This document shows positions 14,980 to 22,397 of a stretch of DNA of 64,000 bases, piece by piece. The stretch lies in contig NZ_CP061800.1 of the NCBI RefSeq assembly GCF_017377395.1, forward strand, positions 3,803,633-3,867,632. Reading direction: 5' to 3'. The notes beneath the pieces were generated by a model. It was not told where the DNA came from. It saw nothing but the letters and a program-made list of their open reading frames with translations, and did no database searches. The position numbers were made by a program, and so were the translations under genes. Every line of letters starts with the position of its first letter. The first letter of the stretch is position 1. Origin of the DNA: Desulfonema magnum. GTDB lineage: Bacteria; Desulfobacterota; Desulfobacteria; Desulfobacterales; 4be13.

Positions 14980-17238
14980 ATGAAGACAAAGAAAAAAGCG
15001 AAAAACAATTTTTCCAGGGCGGACTTTTTCAGAACGCTCTGGCAGTACTGCGAAGGAGGGGACGCTGATCTTCGGGCATTTCCCTCGAAAAGAACGGAAC
15101 TGGTCCCCTCTGACAAACCGGAAGCTGTTGACAAATTTTGTGCTGACAATGATGCCGACAATCTTTTTTTCGGTGTGGCGCTGAGGCGCGGCGGAAGAAC
15201 CAAAAAACATATCACTGAAATCCCCGCGGTATGGTGTGACGTGGATTACAAAGACACTCCCCGGAAAGCGTTTATTGAAAAGTCAAAACATTTTCCTTTC
15301 AAACCCTCTGTCATGGTTTTCTCAGGCGGAGGTGTCCATCTGTATTGGATTTTACAGGAACCGGTCACGCAGGTTGAAATCGGACAGGTCGAACTCATAA
15401 ACCGTAAGATTGCCTCTGCCCTCGGGGGTGATATGAATGCCACGGATGCCAGCCGTATCTTACGCATTCCGGATACCGTCAACCGGAAACCGGAGCGGAA
15501 CAATGCCCTGTGCAAAGTGGAACGAATTGACAATTTTGCCTACTTTCTTGATGATTTTGATGATCTGGCAGAACCGGACACGGTAAAAACCGTATCAGAC
15601 AAGGACACAGACTATGATCCCGCGAAAAAAAACAGACGGGCGGAACAAATCATGCAATGTGCATTTATGGCACATTGCCAGGCGGACGCGGCCACGCTCC
15701 CGAAAATCCAATGGTATGCCATGATCAGCCAGCTTGTACGGGAAAAGGGAGGGGTCAGGCTTATCCATGAACTGTCACGACCTTACCCTGCGTACTCGGC
15801 TCAGGAGACAGACTCAAAAATTCTTCACGCACTGAATGACACCGGCCCTCTCACCTGCAAGCGCATCAGGGATTTGTGGGACTGCGGAAAGGACTGCGGT
15901 GTGAAGTCTCCGGCCGCACTGGCACATAAGAAGGAGGCGGATGACAACATCCGGGAGCAGATTCAAAAGCTGAATGAAAAATACGCGGTGGTGATGCTCG
16001 GAGGCAAGTGTCTTGTGATGCAGGAAACCGTCAACCCTATTTTGGGGACTCCGGATGTTGTCTTTTCAGCCCTGAAGGATTTTAAAAACTTCCATGCGAA
16101 CTGTTTTGTCCGGGGGCCTGACAACAAGAAAATCAGTCTCCCGGGTCTCTGGATACAGTCAGAAGAGCGGAGGCAGTACAGGGACATTGTCTGCGAACCG
16201 AACGGAACACCGGACGGATGTTACAATCTCTGGCGCGGTCTGGCGGTCGAACCGGTGCAGGGGGAATGGTCAGCTTTTAAAAATCATATTTTTGAGGTCA
16301 TCTGCGATGAGGACAGAGACCTTTTCAGGTGGGTGCTGGCGTGGATTGCCGATCTTTTTCAGAATCCCGGGGGGGAGAGGCCAGGAACTGCGATTGTTCT
16401 CAGAGGAGGCCAGGGAACCGGAAAAGGAACCTTTGTGGAACAGATCGGGAAAATTTTGGGAAAGCACTATCTCCCCGTGGCAAGTCAGAGCCAGGTCACG
16501 GGAAGATTCAACAACCATCTGAAGGACACTTTCCTGCTGTTCTGTGACGAGGCTCTGTGGGGCGGAGACAGGAGCAAGGCCGGGGTTCTGAAGAATCTGA
16601 TCACAGAACCGATAATCATGATCGAGGCAAAGAACAAGGACGCGTTTCCCCTGAAAAACCGTGTCCGGATGATCATGGCTTCAAATGAGGACTGGGTGGT
16701 TCCCGCGGGCATAGATGAACGCCGTTTTGCTGTCATGGATGTCTCAGACCGTTATAAAAAGAACTACCCCTATATTGAAAAGATAAAGGATGAGATGAAA
16801 AACGGGGGCCGTGAGGCCATGCTGTATGATCTGCTGAATCTGGACATTTCTGACGTGAATCTCCGGGAAATACCCAAGACAAAGGCTTTGCTCGAACAGA
16901 AGATCAACAGCATGAACACGGTTCAGAAATACTGGTATGACCCCCTGGCTGACGGCGAGGGCGACACCATATGGGAAAACTGGGTGAAAAGCGATGAACT
17001 CTATCAGAATTATCTGATGTTCTGTGACAACATCGGACAGAAGAAATATCGGGTTCTGAAGCCCATGTTCGTCAAAGAGATGAAAAAACTCTGTCCGAAA
17101 ATGACACTGTCACGACCACGCGCCGAGAACCAAGTGAGAGGGTACAACTTTCCGTCACTGGAACACTGTCGGGAAATGTTTGAGAAGTTTATCAACATGC
17201 CGCTCGACTGGTATGAGCCGGAAGATAAAATCTTGTGA
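14980..17238 (+). CDS. AEP-type primase fused to SF3/DUF5906-like helicase
   Basis: 752 aa. The start at 14980 (MKTKKKAKNNF) has GAAAGGAT upstream; an upstream in-frame extension is ignored. Residues about 60-190 form an archaeo-eukaryotic-type primase core: AVWCDVDYKD (metal Asp pair 87/89), SGGGVHLYW (115-123) and DATDASRILRIPDTVN. Residues about 440-620 form an SF3-like D5/DUF5906 helicase: Walker A GGQGTGKGT near 475, Walker B LLFCDEALW near 518, sensor MIMASNEDW, and arginine finger ERRF. Such proteins initiate replication of phages, satellites and plasmids at an adjacent origin. The iteron-like cluster just downstream supports this. Confidence 0.9.
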   Translation: MKTKKKAKNNFSRADFFRTLWQYCEGGDADLRAFPSKRTELVPSDKPEAVDKFCADNDADNLFFGVALRRGGRTKKHITEIPAVWCDVDYKDTPRKAFIEKSKHFPFKPSVMVFSGGGVHLYWILQEPVTQVEIGQVELINRKIASALGGDMNATDASRILRIPDTVNRKPERNNALCKVERIDNFAYFLDDFDDLAEPDTVKTVSDKDTDYDPAKKNRRAEQIMQCAFMAHCQADAATLPKIQWYAMISQLVREKGGVRLIHELSRPYPAYSAQETDSKILHALNDTGPLTCKRIRDLWDCGKDCGVKSPAALAHKKEADDNIREQIQKLNEKYAVVMLGGKCLVMQETVNPILGTPDVVFSALKDFKNFHANCFVRGPDNKKISLPGLWIQSEERRQYRDIVCEPNGTPDGCYNLWRGLAVEPVQGEWSAFKNHIFEVICDEDRDLFRWVLAWIADLFQNPGGERPGTAIVLRGGQGTGKGTFVEQIGKILGKHYLPVASQSQVTGRFNNHLKDTFLLFCDEALWGGDRSKAGVLKNLITEPIIMIEAKNKDAFPLKNRVRMIMASNEDWVVPAGIDERRFAVMDVSDRYKKNYPYIEKIKDEMKNGGREAMLYDLLNLDISDVNLREIPKTKALLEQKINSMNTVQKYWYDPLADGEGDTIWENWVKSDELYQNYLMFCDNIGQKKYRVLKPMFVKEMKKLCPKMTLSRPRAENQVRGYNFPSLEHCREMFEKFINMPLDWYEPEDKIL

Positions 17239-17244
17239 CGTTTT

Positions 17245-17476
17245 GCCCGGCTCACCCGGCTCACCCGGCTCAAATTAATAATTTCAATATGTTATAAAAT
17301 AGCCTTACCCGTCTCATACCCGTCTCATACCCGTCTCAGATTATATTTATATTAATTTAATAATAAAAACAAAATATTAAAAATGAGACGGGGGGGTGAG
17401 CCGGGCAAAACAGACAATGAGACGGGTATGGTATGGTTATAACTATCTGAAATAAAAGGAGTGAGCCGGGTGAGCC
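17245..17476. other. Candidate replication origin: two iteron families around an AT-rich core
   Basis: Three tandem 9-mers CCCGGCTCA (17246-17272), then three tandem 11-mers TACCCGTCTCA (17306-17338), then a nearly pure A/T segment (about 17339-17380). The same words follow in inverted orientation: TGAGACGGG (17384), TGAGCCGGG (17397), TGAGACGGGTA (17418) and TGAGCCGGG(TGAGCC) (17462). Symmetric iterons around a DNA-unwinding-like core next to the primase-helicase gene are typical of plasmid and satellite origins. Function is inferred. Confidence 0.6.
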
Positions 17477-17532
17477 AAATGAAACGGGGTTTTTTGACAA
17501 AATTTCTACAGGAAAAAAACGGAGAAAAAAAA

Positions 17533-17856
17533 ATGAAAATATCATTTGATGATCTGATGAAAGATTTGCCGGAAAAGAAAGAGACCTGTTTTTCTGACAA
17601 AGCCCTTTCGCCACAGCCTCCGGCTCCCGAACCCCTGACCTTTCCCATTGATTTGGCAAAGCTGAAGCGTCTGAAAGCGCAGTGGCGGGCCGAGGGTTCC
17701 GTGGAACCGGAAGCAATCTCGCAAGCCGGGAAGTGCCTGGGCATCCCCTGCGATGATGTGCGCTATGAAAATGACGGATTTCTGCTTTTCTGCGGTCATT
17801 TGGAAAAGGCGGTCATTGATCTGCCAAAGTGTCCGAAAGGGAAATGGAAACGATGA
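17533..17856 (+). CDS. Hypothetical island protein
   Basis: 107 aa from ATG 17533 (MKISFDDLMKDLPEKKE), preceded by ACGGAG about 9 bases upstream; earlier starts fall inside the iteron cluster. It has an acidic/lysine N-terminus, a proline-rich linker (PQPPAPEPLTFP), a small helical/beta region and a basic PKGKWKR tail. It overlaps the next gene by ATGA. No family is recognised; it is probably part of the replication operon. Confidence 0.55.
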   Translation: MKISFDDLMKDLPEKKETCFSDKALSPQPPAPEPLTFPIDLAKLKRLKAQWRAEGSVEPEAISQAGKCLGIPCDDVRYENDGFLLFCGHLEKAVIDLPKCPKGKWKR

Positions 17857-18320
17857 AGAAAAAAGTCAGATATCTTTTTGAACCGGTGACAGCGCCGCAG
17901 ATGCGCTATATATGGGGACTGGCAAAAGGAAGGACTGAGCAGCTTTATGAAATGTGTGTCCGCCTGACTGGGTTCCCGTCTGTGTCTTTTCTGTCAATGC
18001 AGGAAGCCAGCTATGTCATTGAAACTTTGAAAGGCCCGACCCGATGGCTGAAACCCCCTCCTCCCAAAACAGCGGAGCAGATCGGCGGGGACACAACCGC
18101 CATGCCCTCTTATGGTCAGATGGTCGGGATCCGCAAACTTGCGCTTGAGACGGGATGGGACAAGGAACACCTTAAAAGCCATATTGAACGGCAGTATAAG
18201 ACCGCTTTCAGGAGCCTTGACCGGGAACAGGCGCGGGGCGTGTATGCGGGACTGGTGAATATTCGGACTTACCCGGATAAAAATGAACTGGAAAGCGGTC
18301 TGAGAAGGGCTTTGAGATGA
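17853..18320 (+). CDS. GemA-like protein with two related halves
   Basis: 155 aa starting at the ATGA overlap (17853). Two similar modules are visible: residues about 12-57 (APQMRYIWGLAKGRTEQLYE... SFLSMQEASYVIETLK) and about 84-135 (SYGQMVGIRKLALETGWDKE... SLDREQARGVYAGLVNI). Both follow the Q-x3-I-x2-LA-x3-G...L-x3-EA-x2-VI-x-L pattern of phage Mu GemA (gp16/DUF1018) and of C-terminal modules on phage recombination proteins. The role is probably DNA-replication or recombination related. The C-terminus LESGLRRALR resembles the next gene's C-terminus. It ends in an ATGA overlap with the next gene. Confidence 0.6.
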   Translation: MKKKVRYLFEPVTAPQMRYIWGLAKGRTEQLYEMCVRLTGFPSVSFLSMQEASYVIETLKGPTRWLKPPPPKTAEQIGGDTTAMPSYGQMVGIRKLALETGWDKEHLKSHIERQYKTAFRSLDREQARGVYAGLVNIRTYPDKNELESGLRRALR

Positions 18321-18874
18321 TCTGCCGAAAATGGGATTGCCGGTATTACGACGGATGCCTTGAAAAACACAGTCTTGACGGCGGGCCGGATGATTTTTGC
18401 AAAGATTGCGGCCGATATGTCAGAATCCCGACAATTGACATTGTGGGATTTGACGACATTGAAAGTTATTATTTTTTGCTGGATGTGATCTTTTCCGGGC
18501 ATGTCCGGGGACGGACAGATGACAGCAGGGGACTTGTGAAGGGTGTGAAAACCGAAAAAAAGAAGGAGATCAGGGTTTTTCTGAAAGACGGGACAGCAAA
18601 GCCCCTGCTGTCAAAATTCCTTCGGACAAAATCACAAAACAATGAAGGACTGTACAGGAGCGAGGTTGTCAGCTTCTTCAGTTTTCTTGGCTGTTCCGAT
18701 TATGAGGGCGTGACAGGGAACGATTTTGAAAGATACAAGGCGCATCTTGGCACAAAGGGACTGAAACAAAGCACTTTGAAAACCAGAATCAGAGTCTTGA
18801 AAAGCTTTTTGTCATTTGTTGAAAAATCTGAAAAAAAAGACATGGAAGGCGGTCTGAGGAGGGCTATGAAATGA
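18317..18874 (+). CDS. Orphan core-binding (SAM-like) domain protein with N-terminal Cys cluster
   Basis: 185 aa. The N-terminus has Cys3, Cys8, Cys14, Cys28 and Cys31 (CRKWDCRYYDGC and CKDCGRY), likely a small zinc site. Residues about 95-175 look like the core-binding (phage_int_SAM) domain of tyrosine recombinases: LYRSEVVSFFSFLG, VTGNDFERYKAHLG and STLKTRIRVLKSFLSFVEK. No catalytic R-H-R-Y domain follows. The pattern resembles the first N-terminal domain of the island integrase (YRSEIRQFFQFF). It may modulate the integrase or be a derived DNA-binding protein. It is ATGA-linked to both neighbours. Confidence 0.6.
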   Translation: MICRKWDCRYYDGCLEKHSLDGGPDDFCKDCGRYVRIPTIDIVGFDDIESYYFLLDVIFSGHVRGRTDDSRGLVKGVKTEKKKEIRVFLKDGTAKPLLSKFLRTKSQNNEGLYRSEVVSFFSFLGCSDYEGVTGNDFERYKAHLGTKGLKQSTLKTRIRVLKSFLSFVEKSEKKDMEGGLRRAMK

Positions 18875-19587
18875 AGTGTCTGAAATGTGCCAAGCAGTTT
18901 AAGGCATCACGGCGTGATGCGGTGTTCTGTTCTGACAGATGCCGTGTCGCCTACAACCGGGACAAAAAGCGTAACAATCATGTTACGGATAATTCATCAA
19001 AAATAATCATGTCCCTGTGCGATTTCACCGGGAACTGGTGCGAACCGTACCGAAAGGCGGGATACACAGTCAGACAGGCTGATATTAAGACCGGCTGCGA
19101 TGTCCGCACATTGAAATTTCCGGGTGAGATATACGGAGTGCTGGCGGCACCTCCCTGTACCCACTTTGCAAGATCAGGCGCAAGATGGTGGAAAAGCAAG
19201 GGTGAGCAGGCCCTGCTTGAAGCTCTCGGCATCTTTGACGCGTGCTGCCGAATAGCCCTTTTCTGCAATCCGGTTTTCTGGTGTTTCGAGAATCCGGTCG
19301 GCAGGCTGTCTCAGTATGTCGGAAAGCCGAAATTCACATTCAACCCCTGTGATTACGGAGATTACGGGGAAGCCTACACCAAAAAAACATGCCTGTGGGG
19401 AAAATTCAATGCGCCCAAACCGCGTAACCGGTTGGAACCGGTCACAACTAAGACAGGACACCATTCGATAGATGAATTTTATATTCATCACAGAAAACGG
19501 GTCATAGGCAGCTTTGAAAAGCGGGCATCCGCACGGAGTGAGACTCCGAAAGGCTTTGCCCGGGCTTTCTTTGAGGCAAATCGTTAA
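18871..19587 (+). CDS. C5-cytosine DNA methyltransferase-like protein with zinc-ribbon start
   Basis: 238 aa. An N-terminal zinc ribbon (Cys3, Cys6, Cys20, Cys24: CLKC...FCSDRCRVAYNR) is followed by the methyltransferase fold: motif I LCDFTGNWCEPYRKAGYTV (about 49-67), motif IV AAPPCTHFARSG with candidate catalytic Cys96, and ENP (140-142) in place of the usual ENV of motif VI. It is shorter than most Dcm-type enzymes and the target recognition region is small. Phage-encoded methyltransferases of this type protect element DNA from host restriction. No cognate endonuclease is nearby. It is ATGA-coupled to the upstream gene. Confidence 0.75.
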   Translation: MKCLKCAKQFKASRRDAVFCSDRCRVAYNRDKKRNNHVTDNSSKIIMSLCDFTGNWCEPYRKAGYTVRQADIKTGCDVRTLKFPGEIYGVLAAPPCTHFARSGARWWKSKGEQALLEALGIFDACCRIALFCNPVFWCFENPVGRLSQYVGKPKFTFNPCDYGDYGEAYTKKTCLWGKFNAPKPRNRLEPVTTKTGHHSIDEFYIHHRKRVIGSFEKRASARSETPKGFARAFFEANR

Positions 19588-19655
19588 ATCTTGACTGGCT
19601 GTGTGGAAAGTGGGAAAATAAAATGAACTGATTAAGAAAAGAAAAGGAGGTTAAG

Positions 19656-19892
19656 GTGTTTCACGGGAAAAATTATTCAGATGGCAAATGGAAGGTCATG
19701 TGTCAGGAGATATCAGATGATGCAAATCTGTCACTGACACAAATTCACAGCGGACTGACGCATAAACAGGCAATAGAACTGGCGTACAGGAAAAATAAGG
19801 AGGACGGAACAAGAGAAACAGAAGCTTTTTGCCCGATAGACCGGAAGGATTACAAAATCATTTCTGTCTATTATGTTGAGAAAGATAAATAG
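19656..19892 (+). CDS. Small hypothetical protein, GTG start
   Basis: 78 aa; AGGAGG is 8 bases before GTG 19656. Sequence MFHGKNYSDGKWKVMCQEIS...HSGLTHKQAIELAYRKNK...YVEKDK: soluble, mixed fold, with a helix centred on THKQAIELAYRKN. No family is recognised. It lies between the methyltransferase and the YozE-like gene with non-coding gaps on both sides. Confidence 0.55.
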   Translation: MFHGKNYSDGKWKVMCQEISDDANLSLTQIHSGLTHKQAIELAYRKNKEDGTRETEAFCPIDRKDYKIISVYYVEKDK

Positions 19893-19984
19893 GAAAATTG
19901 AATTCTGATTTTCATTTTTTTATAAGATAATCAAATTGAAAGCTCAAACTTGAAAAAAACGATGCAAAACAGAGGAGGGGAGAG

Positions 19985-20215
19985 ATGACTTTTTTTAAAT
20001 GGTTACAGAATCAGTCGGAACGTGATGACATGATAGGTGATCTTGCACGGGATGTGCGGTTGGATAAGACATTTCCGAAGAGCAGTAGTCTGGAAAAAAT
20101 TAGAAATCACCTTGAATCCAGCGGTGCATGTGAGGGAGCAGTCAGCGCATTGGAAATGGCTTACACTGAATGGCATCCTTCATATTTGCCCAAAAGTACT
20201 TTACACTTTTGGTGA
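19985..20215 (+). CDS. YozE_SAM-like protein whose 3' end is replaced by a MITE insertion
   Basis: 76 aa as now read, with GAGGAGGGG upstream. The N-terminal 60 residues match the YozE SAM-like fold: FFKWLQNQSERDDMIGDLARDVRLDKTFP, then EKIRNHLESSGACEGAVSALEMAYTE. The last 13 codons (WHPSYLPKSTLHFW) come from the MITE inserted after 20171. Removing the element and one 8-bp duplication joins base 20171 to 20487 in frame and extends the gene to a stop at 20537-20539, giving 79 aa with tail EFSKINLNPEETSVSKEY. The present gene is thus a truncated or altered allele. YozE-like proteins are small; their role is not firmly known. Confidence 0.75.
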   Translation: MTFFKWLQNQSERDDMIGDLARDVRLDKTFPKSSSLEKIRNHLESSGACEGAVSALEMAYTEWHPSYLPKSTLHFW

Positions 20216-20478
20216 TTTGAAAAAAAGTCCATTTTTTTTCAATCTACAAATTTTGTAGCTAAATAAAAGTAATATTTACAAATAGATATTGTAAAATCTA
20301 CAAATTTTGTAGTTTTTTACACACTTCAAACATGATTAGCTAAAATTAACTACAAAATTTGTAGTTTTTTTTGTAATAGGTTGTTTATATTATAAAAATA
20401 ATCAAAATTATCATGAATTAAAAAAAACATAAAAAATTCATTTTAGCTGAAAGTGTAAACTACTAAATGAAGGATGCC
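20172..20478. mobile_element. 307-bp MITE with 8-bp target duplication
   Basis: The target duplication CACTGAAT is at 20164-20171 and 20479-20486. Terminal inverted repeats begin GGCATCCTTCAT (20172-20183) and end ATGAAGGATGCC (20467-20478), with further matching AGT-x-x-TTTACACTTT just inside. No coding capacity. It holds three 15-bp palindromes CTACAAA(T)TTTGTAG at 20244-20258, 20298-20312 and 20350-20364, the last two followed by T-runs. It interrupts the YozE-like gene. Confidence 0.85.
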
Positions 20479-20610
20479 CACTGAATTCAGTAAAATAAAC
20501 CTAAATCCTGAAGAAACATCGGTTTCAAAAGAGTATTGAAAAGAGCTTTACAAATCAGAATGTTGTAAATTTTATTTTTTCAAATCAGTATGTTAAAACA
20601 AAAAATCCGC

Positions 20611-20640
20611 TTGACTGTCTGACAGAAAACCGGCTATGTT
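20611..20640 (+). promoter_or_regulatory. Possible promoter of the integrase gene
   Basis: TTGACT (20611-20616), an 18-base spacer and TATGTT (20635-20640) form a plausible sigma70 promoter about 80 bases before the integrase start. Two CAAATCAG-x-ATGTT direct repeats just upstream (about 20550 and 20581) could bind a regulator. Weak evidence. Confidence 0.35.
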
Positions 20641-20721
20641 AAACCCTCCTGAAACCACATTTAAACAGCGGTTTAATGCTGTTTGCAAAAGAGATTACAA
20701 AAGAGGGGGGTTATTCGTAAA

Positions 20722-22026
20722 ATGAGCTGGCTTGACACATCAGAAGGCAGGACCCTGTCTGACAGCTATCTGAAAAAATTTGCAGGAAAGAGCAGTCAGA
20801 AAGTTTACCGCTCCGAAATCAGGCAGTTTTTTCAATTTTTTTCCGGTGATCTGTCGGAACTGACAGCCGGTGTTTTTGTTCAGTACCGGGAACACCTGAG
20901 CCACAGATCAAAAAACGCAACCGTGAAGCGCAAATTTTCAATGCTGAACGGTTTTTTCAAATTCTGTGAGACGCAGATACCCGGTTTTCAGTCTCCCATA
21001 GGCCGGAATTATGGTGATTTGCAGGCGTTCGGCGATTCCGATTATGCCGAATCCGAAGCCTTTGAACACCATATTGACGGATGGAAGGAGACCCTGATCT
21101 GTGAATCCACAAAAGAGACATATTCGGGGCATGTGAGGCTTTTTTTCCGATGGTTCGGGAAGTATCCGAAGGAAGTGACCCAGGCGGTTCTTGTCGCGTA
21201 CCGTGACCATCTGCTCAGGGAGAGAAAACTGAAGCATTCGACCGTGTGGAACCGTTTTGTGGCCATGAACGGTTTTTTCAAGTTTCTGGCGGCCCGGTCA
21301 CGGAAATTTAAGAATCCCATGAATTTCAAAGGGCTGAAGCTTGTGCCCCCGCGAAAGGACACAGGTTATTATTCTGTCCTTTCCGAAAAACAGATCAGAG
21401 CTTTTCTTGACCAGCCGGACACATCCGAACCCGCGGGGATCAGAGATCATGCCATGCTCCGGCTGTTATGCACATACGGACTCCGGGCCGGGGAAGTCTG
21501 CAAGCTCCGGTTCGGTGATCTGGAACCGGAGCGTGTCGGGGGTCAGCAGAAAATATGGGTCATGGACAGGAAGGGACAGATCGGCAGGCGTGAGAACACG
21601 GCCATCATTCTGAACGGTCCCGTGCTGGCAGCCGTTGACATCTGGCTTGACTGGCTGAGGCATCGGGGGGTTCATGCGGACGCGCTCACACCGATATTCC
21701 TGCCTTTCCATCATGACCGGAAGGAATTACGGATCCGCCTGAACCGGAAGCGGGCCATGGAAAAAAAGCCGCCGACCGTGCAGACCGTTGAAAACATTGT
21801 TGCCCGGTACGCGGACAGCGCCGGACTGAAAACCGGGGCATCCCGCGTGGTCTCTCCCCACGCGCTCAGGCATTCGGCGCTTACCATGCTGGCCAGGGAA
21901 GGGATCAAGCTCATTGATCTGAAATACCTTGCCGGTCATCAGGATGTTTCCACCACCATGATATATCTGCACGCGGTGCAGTCTTATGATGACCATGTGG
22001 GTCTGCACAGCCCCGTCAACCGGTGA
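20722..22026 (+). CDS. Tyrosine recombinase (integrase) with two N-terminal core-binding domains
   Basis: 434 aa from ATG 20722 (MSWLDTSEGRTLSDSYL). GAGGGGGG lies somewhat far upstream (11 bases), and a TTG 13 codons earlier is an alternative start. Residues about 15-90 and 115-195 are two related SAM-like core-binding domains (YRSEIRQFF...YREHL...NGFFKFCE and TYSGHVRLFF...YRDHL...NGFFKFLA). Residues 215-425 form the catalytic domain: Arg255 (TYGLRAGEV), the Lys strand region KGQIGRRE, His380-x-x-Arg383 (PHALRHS), His406 (LAGHQD) and nucleophile Tyr415 (TTMIYLH). All catalytic residues are present. It lies at the right end of the island and probably integrates and excises it. Confidence 0.9.
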   Translation: MSWLDTSEGRTLSDSYLKKFAGKSSQKVYRSEIRQFFQFFSGDLSELTAGVFVQYREHLSHRSKNATVKRKFSMLNGFFKFCETQIPGFQSPIGRNYGDLQAFGDSDYAESEAFEHHIDGWKETLICESTKETYSGHVRLFFRWFGKYPKEVTQAVLVAYRDHLLRERKLKHSTVWNRFVAMNGFFKFLAARSRKFKNPMNFKGLKLVPPRKDTGYYSVLSEKQIRAFLDQPDTSEPAGIRDHAMLRLLCTYGLRAGEVCKLRFGDLEPERVGGQQKIWVMDRKGQIGRRENTAIILNGPVLAAVDIWLDWLRHRGVHADALTPIFLPFHHDRKELRIRLNRKRAMEKKPPTVQTVENIVARYADSAGLKTGASRVVSPHALRHSALTMLAREGIKLIDLKYLAGHQDVSTTMIYLHAVQSYDDHVGLHSPVNR

Positions 22027-22140
22027 AAGTTTTAATTCCCTCGGAAAAAGTTTTAACCATTTTTTAAAGTCTCTGTTTTCAGCATGTTACAGGGATATTT
22101 ATTATATTTCCCAAAATAACGGATTTCCCCAAAAATAAAA

Positions 22141-22259
22141 TACCCGGAAATGTGGAAATGTGGAAATGTGGAAATGTAGGGTGGGTGGAGCGAAGCGGAA
22201 CCCACCTTGTGCGGTGGGTTCCGCTTCGCTCCACCCACCCTACGTTTTTGTATCGGGTA
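22141..22259. repeat. REP-like 30-bp-stem hairpin with flanking 8-bp tandem repeat
   Basis: GGAAATGT is tandemly repeated four times (22146-22177). A perfect 30-bp inverted repeat follows (22177-22206 / 22213-22242) with loop TTGTGC; it begins TAGGGTGGGTGGAGCG. Outer TACCCG (22141-22146) / CGGGTA (22254-22259) bracket it. A second copy is at 27671-27760. TAGGGTGGGT-type hairpins are widespread in bacteria. The rest of 22027-22140 shows only AT-rich DNA and a repeated AAAGTTTTAA word. Confidence 0.8.
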
Positions 22260-22286
22260 CATTCTTTACCGTGAAAATGCATTCTG

Positions 22287-22376
22287 AAAAGCCGGGTTTT
22301 TTATCTGAAAATATTTTCATAACCGGGGGCGAAAAACCCGGCTTTTTCATGAGCGTTTATTTCGAGTTCCCTTATA
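22287..22376. repeat. CCCGGC hairpin and TTTATTTCGAG motif
   Basis: Stem AAAAGCCGGGTTTTT (22287-22301) / AAAAACCCGGCTTTT (22332-22346), then TTTATTTCGAGTTCCCTTA at 22356-22374. This is the second copy of the motif-hairpin pair at 1797-1960. It may terminate the TraB-like gene, which ends at 22398 on the minus strand. Confidence 0.65.
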
Positions 22377-22397
22377 CAAATTTGCGATCCGCTGACT

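Larger units (their letters stand above)
10589..22026. mobile_element. Putative integrative island (satellite-like or plasmid-like), boundaries approximate
   Basis: A continuous block of accessory genes: toxin-antitoxin, divergent repressor/Cro pair, P63C protein, excisionase-like HTH, primase-helicase, iteron-like origin, GemA-like protein, methyltransferase and terminal tyrosine integrase. Most replication genes are on the plus strand with ATGA overlaps; the repressor arm is on the minus strand. No structural, packaging or lysis genes are visible. This layout resembles phage satellites and integrative plasmids. Limits are drawn at the outermost genes because no att repeats could be recognised; integrase at one end is the main boundary clue. 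Confidence 0.6.

Noticed and set aside
17245..17476. Possible CRISPR-like array from the short tandem repeats
   Set aside because: Units of 9 and 11 bp are directly adjacent without spacers and mirrored around an AT-rich core; iterons fit better.
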